From positions 88,133 through 152,132 of the forward strand of contig NZ_QDKQ01000064.1 of NCBI RefSeq assembly GCF_003116815.1: DNA of 64,000 nt, read 5' to 3'. The translations under genes were made by a program, and so were the position numbers. The notes below the pieces were generated by a model. The model worked only from the letters and a program-made list of their open reading frames with translations. It was not told the origin of the DNA and did not search any database. This document shows, in pieces, positions 28,198 through 35,828 of the stretch (its first letter is position 1; the number at the start of each line of letters is the position of its first letter). The DNA is from Caulobacter endophyticus. GTDB taxonomy: Bacteria; Pseudomonadota; Alphaproteobacteria; Caulobacterales; Caulobacteraceae.

Positions 28198-30951
28198 ATG
28201 AAGCTGTTCGCCTCCGCCGCAGTCGCGGCGTTGCTCCTCGCCAACCCGGTGCTCGCCCAAGCCGCGCCCAAGCCCGCCGCCAAGGTCACGGGCCAGCTGG
28301 CCCAGCTGCCCAGCGTCGACATCCCCTACACCAAGTTCACCCTGGCCAACGGCCTGACGGTGATCGTCCACGAGGACCACAAGGCCCCGATCGTCGCGGT
28401 CAATGTCTGGTACCACGTCGGCTCCAAGAACGAGCCCAAGGGCCGCACGGGCTTTGCCCACCTGTTCGAACACCTGATGTTCAACGGCTCGGAGAACTTC
28501 AACGACGACTGGTTCAAGGCGCTGGAGAAAATCGGCGCCACCGACATGAACGGCACGACGAACGAAGACCGCACCAACTACTTCCAGAACGTGCCGACCG
28601 CGGCGCTGGACCAGGTGCTGTGGCTCGAGAGCGACCGCATGGGCCACCTCGTGGGCGCCATCGACAAGGCCAAGCTCGATGAGCAGCGCGGCGTCGTCCA
28701 GAACGAGAAGCGCCAGGGCGAGAACCAGCCCTACGGCAAGGTCTGGGACGTGATCACCGCCAGCACCTACGACCCCGATCACCCCTACGGCCACACGGTC
28801 ATCGGCGAGATGGCCGACCTGGACGCCGCCTCGCTGGACGACGTCAAGGACTGGTTCAAGAACTACTACGGCCCCGCCAACGCCGTGCTGGTGCTGGCCG
28901 GCGACATCACCCCGGCCGAGGCCAAGGCGAAGGTCGAAAAGTATTTCGGCGACATCCCCTCGGGCCCGCCGGTCATGCGTCAGAAGGCCTGGGTGGCCAA
29001 GCGCACCGGCAGCCAGCGCGCCGAGATGCAGGACCGCGTGCCTCAGTCGCGCATCTACAAGGTCTGGAACATCCCGCAATACGGCACCGCGGAGTCCGAC
29101 TACCTGGCCCTGCTGGGCGACGTGCTGGTCTCCGACAAGACCTCGCGCCTCTACCAGCGTCTGGTCTACACCGACCAGGTCGCCACCAATGTCGGCGCGG
29201 GCGTCAACGACAGCGAGATCGGCAGCCAGTTCATGGTGACGATCACGGTCAAGCCGGGCGGCGACGTGGCCGCCGTCGAGAAGGCCTTCGACGAGGAGTT
29301 CCAGCGCCTGCTGCGTGACGGCCCCACGCCCGAGGAAGTGGCCAAGGTCCGCACCCTGACCCTGTCGAACTTCGTGCGCGGGGTCGAGCGGATCGGCGGC
29401 TTCGGCGGCAAGTCCGACATCCTGGCCGAGAGCCAGGTGTTCCTGGGCTCGCCCGACGCCTACAAGACCAGCCTTGAACGGGTCCGCACCGCCACGGCGG
29501 CCCAGCTGCAGGCGGCCGGCAAGGCCTGGCTGACCGACGGCGACTTCACCCTGACCGTGACGCCGTTCCCGACCTACTCGACCACGGCCGGCGCCGATCG
29601 CAAGACCATGCCCGAGGCCGGCCCGACCAAGGCCCCGGCCTTCGTGAAGCTGGAGCGCGCCACCCTTTCGAACGGGATCAAGGTGATCCTGGCCGAGCGT
29701 CATGAGACCCCGCAGATCCGCATGGGCATGCTGTTCGACGCCGGCGTCGCCGCCAGCGCCGGCGACAAGGCCGGCCTGACCGGCATCACCACCAGCATGC
29801 TGACCGAGGGCACCAGGAACCGCGACGGCCTGACCATCAGCCGCGAACTGGCCCAGCTGGGCGCGGGCATCGGCTCGGGCAGCGGCCAGGACTTCACCCA
29901 GGTGTCGCTCAACACCCTGACCACGACCCTGGACCCGGCCCTGGCCATCTATGCCGACGTGCTCAAGAACCCGGCCTTCAAGGCCGAGGACCTCGACAGG
30001 CTGAAGAAGCAGGCCATCGCCGGGGTGCAGCAGGCCAAGCAGAACCCGCAGGCCATGTCGAGCCGCATCCTGCCGGTGCTGACCTATGGCGCCGGCTCGC
30101 CCTACGGCCAGCTGACCACCGAGGCCTCGGTGGCCTCGATCACGCGCGACGATCTGGTGCGCTTCCAGAGCACCTGGCTGCAGCCGCAAGGCGCGACCCT
30201 GGTGGTGGTGGGCGACACCACCCTGCAAACGCTGCTGCCGAAGCTGGAAGCCCAGCTGGGCGGCTGGACGGGCGCCCCGACCAAGACCAAGGCCCCGGTC
30301 GAGGCCCCGCCCAGCAAGGCGGCCGTCTACCTGATCGACAAGCCCGGCGCCCAGCAGTCGGTGATCGCCGCCGGCAACCTGCTGCCGCCGCGCGATCCCA
30401 ACGACCAGGCCGCCATCGACGCGTTCAACACCCTGTTCGGCGGCGACTTCGTCTCGCGCCTGAACATGAACCTGCGCGAGGACAAGCACTGGTCCTACGG
30501 CGCCTTCTCGGGCGTTCGCGACGCCCGCGGCTCGCGCCTGTTCCTGATCCGCGCCCCTGTCCAGACCGACAAGACCGCCGAGTCGTTCTCCGAAGCCCGC
30601 AAGGAGCTGACCGACATCATCGGTCCGCGCCCCGTCACCCCGGCCGAGCTGGCCAAGGCCCAGAACAGCCTGACCCTGTCGATGCCCGGCAACTGGGAGA
30701 CCGGCGAGGCCGTGGCCGATTCCATCGGCGAGCTGGTCAATTACGGCCTGCCCGACAGCTATTTCGACGAGTACCCCGCCGACGTGCGCTCGGTGACCGT
30801 CGAAAGCGCCACGGCGGCCGCGAAAAAGGTGATCAAGCCGGACGAGCTGGTCTGGGTGGTCGTCGGCGACCGCGCCGTGATCGAACCCAAGCTCAAGGCC
30901 CTGAAGCTCGACATCAAGGTGATCGACGCCGACGGCAAGCCGGTCCAGTAG
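28198..30951 (+). CDS. Secreted M16-family zinc metallopeptidase (two-domain)
   Basis: ATG 28198 gives 917 residues with a clear Sec signal (MKLFASAAVAALLLANPVLAQA). The N-terminal M16 unit carries the inverted zinc motif HLFEH (His88, Glu91, His92) and the later Glu in RGVVQNEKRQ. The second M16 unit (from about residue 480) lacks the motif and would be the inactive partner of the clamshell, as in pitrilysin-like proteases. It is periplasmic or outer-membrane associated, and should degrade peptides. A terminator follows the gene. Confidence 0.93.
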   Translation: MKLFASAAVAALLLANPVLAQAAPKPAAKVTGQLAQLPSVDIPYTKFTLANGLTVIVHEDHKAPIVAVNVWYHVGSKNEPKGRTGFAHLFEHLMFNGSENFNDDWFKALEKIGATDMNGTTNEDRTNYFQNVPTAALDQVLWLESDRMGHLVGAIDKAKLDEQRGVVQNEKRQGENQPYGKVWDVITASTYDPDHPYGHTVIGEMADLDAASLDDVKDWFKNYYGPANAVLVLAGDITPAEAKAKVEKYFGDIPSGPPVMRQKAWVAKRTGSQRAEMQDRVPQSRIYKVWNIPQYGTAESDYLALLGDVLVSDKTSRLYQRLVYTDQVATNVGAGVNDSEIGSQFMVTITVKPGGDVAAVEKAFDEEFQRLLRDGPTPEEVAKVRTLTLSNFVRGVERIGGFGGKSDILAESQVFLGSPDAYKTSLERVRTATAAQLQAAGKAWLTDGDFTLTVTPFPTYSTTAGADRKTMPEAGPTKAPAFVKLERATLSNGIKVILAERHETPQIRMGMLFDAGVAASAGDKAGLTGITTSMLTEGTRNRDGLTISRELAQLGAGIGSGSGQDFTQVSLNTLTTTLDPALAIYADVLKNPAFKAEDLDRLKKQAIAGVQQAKQNPQAMSSRILPVLTYGAGSPYGQLTTEASVASITRDDLVRFQSTWLQPQGATLVVVGDTTLQTLLPKLEAQLGGWTGAPTKTKAPVEAPPSKAAVYLIDKPGAQQSVIAAGNLLPPRDPNDQAAIDAFNTLFGGDFVSRLNMNLREDKHWSYGAFSGVRDARGSRLFLIRAPVQTDKTAESFSEARKELTDIIGPRPVTPAELAKAQNSLTLSMPGNWETGEAVADSIGELVNYGLPDSYFDEYPADVRSVTVESATAAAKKVIKPDELVWVVVGDRAVIEPKLKALKLDIKVIDADGKPVQ

Positions 30952-30974
30952 GGCCGGTCGAAGCGACGGAAACG

Positions 30975-31004
30975 AAGGGCGGTCCTCTCGGGCCGCCCTT
31001 TTCC
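30975..31004 (+). terminator. Rho-independent terminator of the M16 protease gene
   Basis: An 8-bp stem (AAGGGCGG/CCGCCCTT) with a 10-base loop is followed by T-rich TTCCTTT, 23 bases after the stop codon. Confidence 0.85.
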
Positions 31005-31082
31005 TTTGCCGGCCCTTTTCGTTTGTCGAGAGGGGCGGGCGCCGCGATAAGCCGCCTGACAGCCCCGACCAGGAGACGCGCC

Positions 31083-31868
31083 GTGCAGCAGCCGACCGAG
31101 ATCATCGTCCTCAGCGACGGCCCGGCCAACGTCATCCAGGGCGCCTGGCCCGACCGCACGATCGACCTGGTCACCCGCGCCGAGCTGCACGCCTTCCGCG
31201 TCGAGGCCCCCAAGGGCCGGGTGCTGGTCTGCGCCGGCGGCGGCTATCTGCGATTGATGCACGACCGCGAGGGCGTCGAGGTTGCCCTGTGGCTGAACGG
31301 CCTGGGCTACGACGCCTATGTGCTGGCCCACCGCCTGCCGGGCGCTGAGAGCCCGGACGGGGTCTGGCCTTTCGACATCGCCCTGACCGACGGTATGGCG
31401 GCCCTGGCGGCGATCCCGACCGACCTGCCGCGCTTCGTGCTGGGCCTCTCATCCGGCGGCCACCTGGCCGGAACCCTGGCCTGCCAGAAGGCTGCGGACC
31501 TCTCCGGCGTGCTGATCACCTACGCGCCGATCAACGCCAACCACCGCGACTACAAGGCCCCGGCCGGCAAGCCGGACTATCCGCCCGTGGAGAAGCAGGC
31601 CTTCTACGACGCCTGGCCGATCGGCATCGCCGCGCAGCCGCATGGCGCCCCGGCCTGCCCGGTGTTCCTGGCCTACGCCCTGCTGGACGAGGTGGTGCCG
31701 GTCGAGCACGCGCTGAACTTCATCAAGACCGCCCGCGACCTGAAGCTGGATCTGGACGCCCACGTCTTCGGCCAGGCCCCGCACGGCTTCGCCCTGCGCG
31801 AACTGGCGGGCACGCAAGGGTCGTGGCTGGAGCTCGCGGCGCGGTGGATGGTGGAAAAGGCGGGCTGA
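31083..31868 (+). CDS. Alpha/beta-hydrolase (esterase/lipase)
   Basis: I start this at GTG 31083, which follows a CAGGAGA ribosome site and gives 261 residues. It has an oxyanion motif (CAGGGYLRL, HGGG-like), the nucleophile elbow GLSSGGH and a late His (APHGFAL), with Asp in LLDEVVP, which is the HSL/BD-FAE esterase pattern (xylan acetyl-esterase-like). It is cytoplasmic, since no signal peptide is visible. The substrate is unknown. Confidence 0.87.
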   Translation: MQQPTEIIVLSDGPANVIQGAWPDRTIDLVTRAELHAFRVEAPKGRVLVCAGGGYLRLMHDREGVEVALWLNGLGYDAYVLAHRLPGAESPDGVWPFDIALTDGMAALAAIPTDLPRFVLGLSSGGHLAGTLACQKAADLSGVLITYAPINANHRDYKAPAGKPDYPPVEKQAFYDAWPIGIAAQPHGAPACPVFLAYALLDEVVPVEHALNFIKTARDLKLDLDAHVFGQAPHGFALRELAGTQGSWLELAARWMVEKAG

Positions 31869-31898
31869 GAGGGCGCAAGCTCTCGCTCGCCCCAGTTT

Positions 31899-32009
31899 GC
31901 TTTCCTGGGCCCTGGCCCAGGATCCATGGTTCAGCCGCTCAGACTTCGCAGGACCGCCATGGGTCTGAGCGGACGCAGGCATGGACCCTCGCCACACGCG
32001 AGGGAGGCG
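31899..32009 (+). repeat. Dispersed intergenic repeat, family A copy 1
   Basis: The element runs from TTTCCTGGGCCCTGGCCCAGGATCCATGG to CCTCGCCACACGCGAGGG. Hairpins mark both ends. Other copies are at 37570-37642 (reversed), 42281-42397 and 56582-56698 (reversed). Confidence 0.8.
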
Positions 32010-32038
32010 TTCAAAGAGGGATGCGAGGGCCTGAAGCC

Positions 32039-32317
32039 CTACCGCTCCTCGTCGAAGCGGTTGCCGACCAGTTCGACCAGGGCGTCGACGGCGGCTTCGG
32101 CCTCGGGGCCTTCGGCGGCGATATCGATGGTGGAGCCGATGCCGGCGGCCAGCATCATCAGGCCCATGATCGAGCGGGCGTCGACGCTGGAGCCCTCTCG
32201 GGCGACCTTGACCTCGGCGTCGAAGCCGGAGGCCAGCTTGACGAACTTGGCCGAGGCCCGGGCGTGCAGCCCGCGCTCGTTGATGATCTCGACCGTGGCT
32301 GTCGCCGTTCGACTCAT
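32039..32317 (-). CDS. ptsH: HPr-family phosphocarrier protein
   Basis: This 92-residue protein has the HPr fold with phosphorylatable His in GLHARASAKFV and the regulatory serine region ARSIMGLMMLAA, where HprK would act. It is a carrier in the nitrogen-type phosphotransferase system common in alphaproteobacteria, not a sugar importer. Its ATG overlaps the stop codon of the EIIA gene (ATGA), so the two are translationally coupled at the end of the chvI-chvG-hprK-EIIA-HPr operon. Enzyme I is not in the window. Confidence 0.93.
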   Translation of the reverse strand: MSRTATATVEIINERGLHARASAKFVKLASGFDAEVKVAREGSSVDARSIMGLMMLAAGIGSTIDIAAEGPEAEAAVDALVELVGNRFDEER

Positions 32318-32718
32318 TTTTCTCCCGCCAGCACGTAGGAGGCCACGGAGATGTATTTGCGTCCAGCCTCCTGGGCGTGGGCGACGCAGGCGTCCAGGTC
32401 GTCGCGGGTGCGCACGCTGGCCAGCTTGATCAGCATCGGCAGGTTCAGGCCGGCGATCACCTCGGCCTTGGTCTGCTCCATGACCGAGATGGCCAGGTTG
32501 CTGGGCGTGCCGCCGAACATGTCGGTCAGCAGGATGACCCCTGCGCCGTCGTCGACGGCGGCGCAGGCCTTCAGAATGTCCGACCGGCGACGCTCCATGT
32601 CGTCTTCCGGCCCAATGCAGATGGCCTTCACCGCGGTCTGCGGCCCCACCACATGCTCCATGGCGGAAACGAATTCCTCCGCCAAACGCCCGTGCGTGAC
32701 GATCACGAGCCCGATCAT
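32314..32718 (-). CDS. PTS EIIA component, mannose family
   Basis: The 134-residue domain matches EIIA-Man: the N-terminal MIGLVIVTHGRLAEEF carries the active-site His near residue 9, followed by ILLTDMFGGTPSN. A lone EIIA-Man next to HPr and HprK, with no EIIB/EIIC permease, is the standard regulatory PTS of alphaproteobacteria. It overlaps the HPr gene by four bases and follows hprK by about 75 bases. Confidence 0.93.
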   Translation of the reverse strand: MIGLVIVTHGRLAEEFVSAMEHVVGPQTAVKAICIGPEDDMERRRSDILKACAAVDDGAGVILLTDMFGGTPSNLAISVMEQTKAEVIAGLNLPMLIKLASVRTRDDLDACVAHAQEAGRKYISVASYVLAGEK

Positions 32719-32793
32719 GCCTGGTCTCTCAAACGGGATCCCCTTCGCCCGATACGGCAGGGAGGCGCCGCGCGGGTCGCCTTGATACGCTTG

Positions 32794-33228
32794 TTAGGGG
32801 GCGACTCCAAGATGCTCCAGCATCCTGCCGATCTTCGCAGGCGCGGCGGGCTCCAGCGGCCACAGCTCGAAAGCCGGCAAATCCAACCCCAGAAGGCGTT
32901 CGGTGCGAGGCTGGGGCAGGCGTTCGACGCTGGCCGGGTCGTCGACGCAGCGCACCAGAAGGCAGATTTCGGCCAGCGGCAGGGCCGGTTCCGGCGCGAT
33001 CCCGAAGCCGCGGACCTCCACGAGCCCCCTCAGCGGGTCGGGCGCGCGGCCATAGAGCCGTCCATCGGAAACGAAGGTCACCACCCGGTCGTCGGCCACC
33101 AGCCGAAAGCCCGCCTCCAGCGCCCGCAGGGCCAGGTCGCTCTTGCCCGCACCCGACGCGCCCTCGATCAGCACCCCGCGCCACAGGCCGCCAACGCGGC
33201 GCGCCACCAGGCCCGCGTGGCGGATCAC
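32794..33228 (-). CDS. hprK: HPr kinase/phosphorylase, short alphaproteobacterial form
   Basis: The 144-residue protein has only the kinase core, with the P-loop GASGAGKSDLAL and the acidic segment LVADDRV, then GLVEVRGFGI. The N-terminal domain of Gram-positive HprK is missing, as is normal in alphaproteobacteria. It should phosphorylate and dephosphorylate the serine of the HPr encoded two genes on. Its ATG overlaps the chvG stop codon (ATGA), tying it to the sensor kinase. Confidence 0.93.
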   Translation of the reverse strand: MIRHAGLVARRVGGLWRGVLIEGASGAGKSDLALRALEAGFRLVADDRVVTFVSDGRLYGRAPDPLRGLVEVRGFGIAPEPALPLAEICLLVRCVDDPASVERLPQPRTERLLGLDLPAFELWPLEPAAPAKIGRMLEHLGVAP

Positions 33229-34916
33229 TCGCGGCTCCCGTGGCCGTCGCGGCCGCCGTGATGGCCATGATGGCCGTGATGATGACCGTCGCGACCTTCG
33301 CGATGCTCGGGCAGCTCGACCACGAACCGCGCGCCGATCACCTTGCCGTCCTGGTCCTGGCGATTCTCGGCATGAATCCGGCCGCCATGCGCCTCGACGA
33401 TCTGGCGGGCGATCGACAGGCCAAGGCCCGAATTGCCGCCGAACGCCCGGCCCTTGGGCCGCGAGGTGTAGAAGCGCTCGAAGATGGTCTCCAGATTGTC
33501 GGGCGGGATGCCGGGACCGTCGTCCTCGACCGTGGCCGCCAGCCGGCCGTTCTGGCGCACCAGTCCGACCCGCACCTCGCCGTCGCCGGCGCTGAACGAG
33601 CGGGCGTTGTCGATCAGATTGCGGAACACCTGGCTGACCGGGATCTCGCGGGCCATCACCCGCGAGGCTCCGGTCGGCGTGCCCACCAGCCGCACGCGGA
33701 CGCTGAACGGCGGCTCCTCGCCGCGCACCTGGGCCTCGTAGATGCCCACCGCCTCGGTCAGAAGGCGGCCAAGATCGATCGGCTTGGGCAGCTCGCGCGA
33801 CAGCTCGGCGTCGAGGCGCGAGGCGTTCGAAATGTCGGTGACCAGCCGGTCGAGGCGCCCGACGTCCTGCTGCAATATGCCCAGCAGGCGCTGTCGGGCC
33901 TTGGCCTCGGTGACGAGGTCGAGCGTCTCGATGGCCGAGCGGATCGAGGTCAGCGGGTTCTTGATCTCGTGGGCGACGTCGGCCGCGAAGCGCTCGATGG
34001 CCCCCATGCGCTCGGACAGGGCTTCGGTCATCTCCTCCAGCGATCTGGAGAGGTCGCCGATCTCGTCGTTGCGGCGCGAAATGTCGGGCAGGCTGATGGC
34101 GCGCGCGCCCTCAAGGCGCACGTGGTCGGCGGCCCGGGCCATTCGCAGGACCGGCTGGGCCACCAGGCGGTGCAGCAGCACGGACGACACCAGCACCGCG
34201 CCCACGGCCACCAGCACGAAGGGCAGCAGGGCCTTGCGCTCGGCGCCGATGATCTCGTCGACGTCGCCGGCCTCGACGGTCAGCACGCCCAGCACCGCGC
34301 GGACGTGCTGGATCGGGATCGACACCGACACCACCCGCTCGCCGTTCTCGGCCAGGCGCACCTGCTTGACCGTCTCGCCCATGCGGGCGCGCTCGATCTC
34401 CTGCTCGAACTCGGCCTTGGCGCGTTCGAGGGCGCGGGGCTTGGCGTCCTTGTCCTGCAGCGACAGGCGGAAGCCGTTGTCGCCCGACTTGCGGGCTGGC
34501 GGCAGCACCTTCCACTCGACCCGGTCCTCGACCAGGTAAGAGTCGGCCAGCAGGCGGCCCTCGCCGTCATAGAGGCGGGCGCGCTGGGAATGGCCGCTGA
34601 AGAACGACTGCAGGATGTCGTTGGCCGCCGCCACGTCGAGCGCCGGCTCGGGCTCGCCCACGGTGGCGGCCCGTTCGATGATGTTGGCGATCAGCTCGCC
34701 CTGGGTGCTGAGGCTGTCGATGCGGGCGTTGATCAGGCCGCTGCGCAGTTCGTTCAGGACCAGCGCCCCGACCACCAGGATGGCCAGGGCCAGCAGGTTC
34801 AGGCCGATGATCAGCCGCCCCAGCCGCGACGCGCGCGGCCAGGTCAGCCGACGCCGGTCGCGCGGCCCAGCCTCGGGCCCGACCTCAGGCTTCGCGGTAG
34901 CGGTAGCCGACGCCAT
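33225..34916 (-). CDS. chvG: Sensor histidine kinase ChvG
   Basis: ATG 34916 (MASATATAKPE) gives 563 residues. Two membrane helices (IIGLNLLALAILVVGALVL and FVLVAVGAVLVSSVLL) bracket a periplasmic sensor domain of about 190 residues. HAMP, HisKA (phospho-His in DVAHEIKNPLTSI) and HATPase (NLIDNARSF, DDGPGIPP, GLGLSIA) follow. ChvG with ChvI answers acid and cell-envelope stress. The last 26 residues are a His/Gly-rich tail with nine His, unusual for the family. The start overlaps chvI by 32 bases. Confidence 0.93.
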   Translation of the reverse strand: MASATATAKPEVGPEAGPRDRRRLTWPRASRLGRLIIGLNLLALAILVVGALVLNELRSGLINARIDSLSTQGELIANIIERAATVGEPEPALDVAAANDILQSFFSGHSQRARLYDGEGRLLADSYLVEDRVEWKVLPPARKSGDNGFRLSLQDKDAKPRALERAKAEFEQEIERARMGETVKQVRLAENGERVVSVSIPIQHVRAVLGVLTVEAGDVDEIIGAERKALLPFVLVAVGAVLVSSVLLHRLVAQPVLRMARAADHVRLEGARAISLPDISRRNDEIGDLSRSLEEMTEALSERMGAIERFAADVAHEIKNPLTSIRSAIETLDLVTEAKARQRLLGILQQDVGRLDRLVTDISNASRLDAELSRELPKPIDLGRLLTEAVGIYEAQVRGEEPPFSVRVRLVGTPTGASRVMAREIPVSQVFRNLIDNARSFSAGDGEVRVGLVRQNGRLAATVEDDGPGIPPDNLETIFERFYTSRPKGRAFGGNSGLGLSIARQIVEAHGGRIHAENRQDQDGKVIGARFVVELPEHREGRDGHHHGHHGHHGGRDGHGSRE

Positions 34917-35598
34917 ACAGGGTTTCGATGGAATCGAACTCGGGGTCCACCTGGCGGAACTTCTTGCGCATCCGCTTGATATGGCTGTCGATCGTGCGGT
35001 CGTCGACATAGACCTGATCGTCGTAGGCGGCGTCCATCAGGTTGTCGCGGCTCTTCACGAAGCCAGGGCGCTGGGCCAGCGACTGCAGCAGCAGGAACTC
35101 GGTGACCGTCAGGCGCACCGGCTTGCCGTCCCACAGGCTGTCGTGACGGGCCGGGTCGAGCGTCAGCTTGCCGCGCTTCATGACCTTGGAGCCCGCGGCG
35201 CCGGCCGGGCCGGGCGCGGCCGGGTCCTCCTCGTCGGGACGGGCCCGGCGCAGGACGGCCTTCACGCGTTCGAGCAGCAGGCGCTGGCTGAACGGCTTGT
35301 GCATGTAGTCGTCGGCCCCGAGGTTGAAGCCGAGGATCTCGTCGATCTCGTCGTCCTTCGAGGTCAGCATGATGACCGGCGTCTCGGAGGACTGGCGCAG
35401 GCGACGCAGCACTTCCATGCCGTCCATGCGCGGCATCTTGACGTCGAGGATCACGAGGTCGGGCGGATTGCTCTCCACCGCCTCGAGACCCGAGACGCCG
35501 TCGTAATAGGCCTTCACCGTGTGGCCGTGGCTCTCCAGGGCCAGGGAGACCGAAGCGACGATGTTCTCGTCGTCGTCGATGAGCGTGATCTCGGCCAA
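34885..35598 (-). CDS. chvI: Response regulator ChvI (OmpR family)
   Basis: The 237-residue regulator has a receiver domain with the acidic pocket IDDDENI, phospho-acceptor Asp in VILDVKMPRMDG, the Lys in HKPF and a winged-helix OmpR/PhoB DNA-binding domain (TVTEFLLLQSLAQ, DDRTIDSHIKRMRKKF, YGVGYRYRE). I favour the TTG start at 35598, since it lies behind a GGAGG ribosome site; ATG 35643 in the same frame would add 15 unusual residues. It opens the operon that continues with chvG, hprK, EIIA and HPr. Confidence 0.93.
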   Translation of the reverse strand: MAEITLIDDDENIVASVSLALESHGHTVKAYYDGVSGLEAVESNPPDLVILDVKMPRMDGMEVLRRLRQSSETPVIMLTSKDDEIDEILGFNLGADDYMHKPFSQRLLLERVKAVLRRARPDEEDPAAPGPAGAAGSKVMKRGKLTLDPARHDSLWDGKPVRLTVTEFLLLQSLAQRPGFVKSRDNLMDAAYDDQVYVDDRTIDSHIKRMRKKFRQVDPEFDSIETLYGVGYRYREA

Positions 35599-35731
35599 GC
35601 CGTCTAGTCCTCCGAATACCTTCCCGGTGATCCTATCGACCACCGCGCCCCGCTACAACGCACGGAGCGGCCAAGCTTTCCATCGGGCGTTGTCGAACCC
35701 TATTGCGGCCGGGGCGTGGCGGGCTTGGACA

Positions 35732-35746
35732 CAGTTGCGGCAACTG
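35732..35746. promoter_or_regulatory. 15-bp palindrome in the chvI divergent promoter region
   Basis: CAGTTGC-G-GCAACTG is a perfect palindrome located 134 bases upstream of the chvI start and 83 bases before the divergent gene at 35829. It is a good candidate for a dimeric regulator site. Confidence 0.4.
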
Positions 35747-35828
35747 CGCCGAACGATAGTCTTGGCCCTTCAACCTCGCCTTAAGGTCTCGCAAGTCATA
35801 GTCACGATCCAGGAGCCCCATAAAGCCC

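Noticed and set aside
28099..30489. 796-residue open frame antisense to the M16 protease
   Set aside because: It mirrors the codon pattern of the real gene; no signal, domain or ribosome site.
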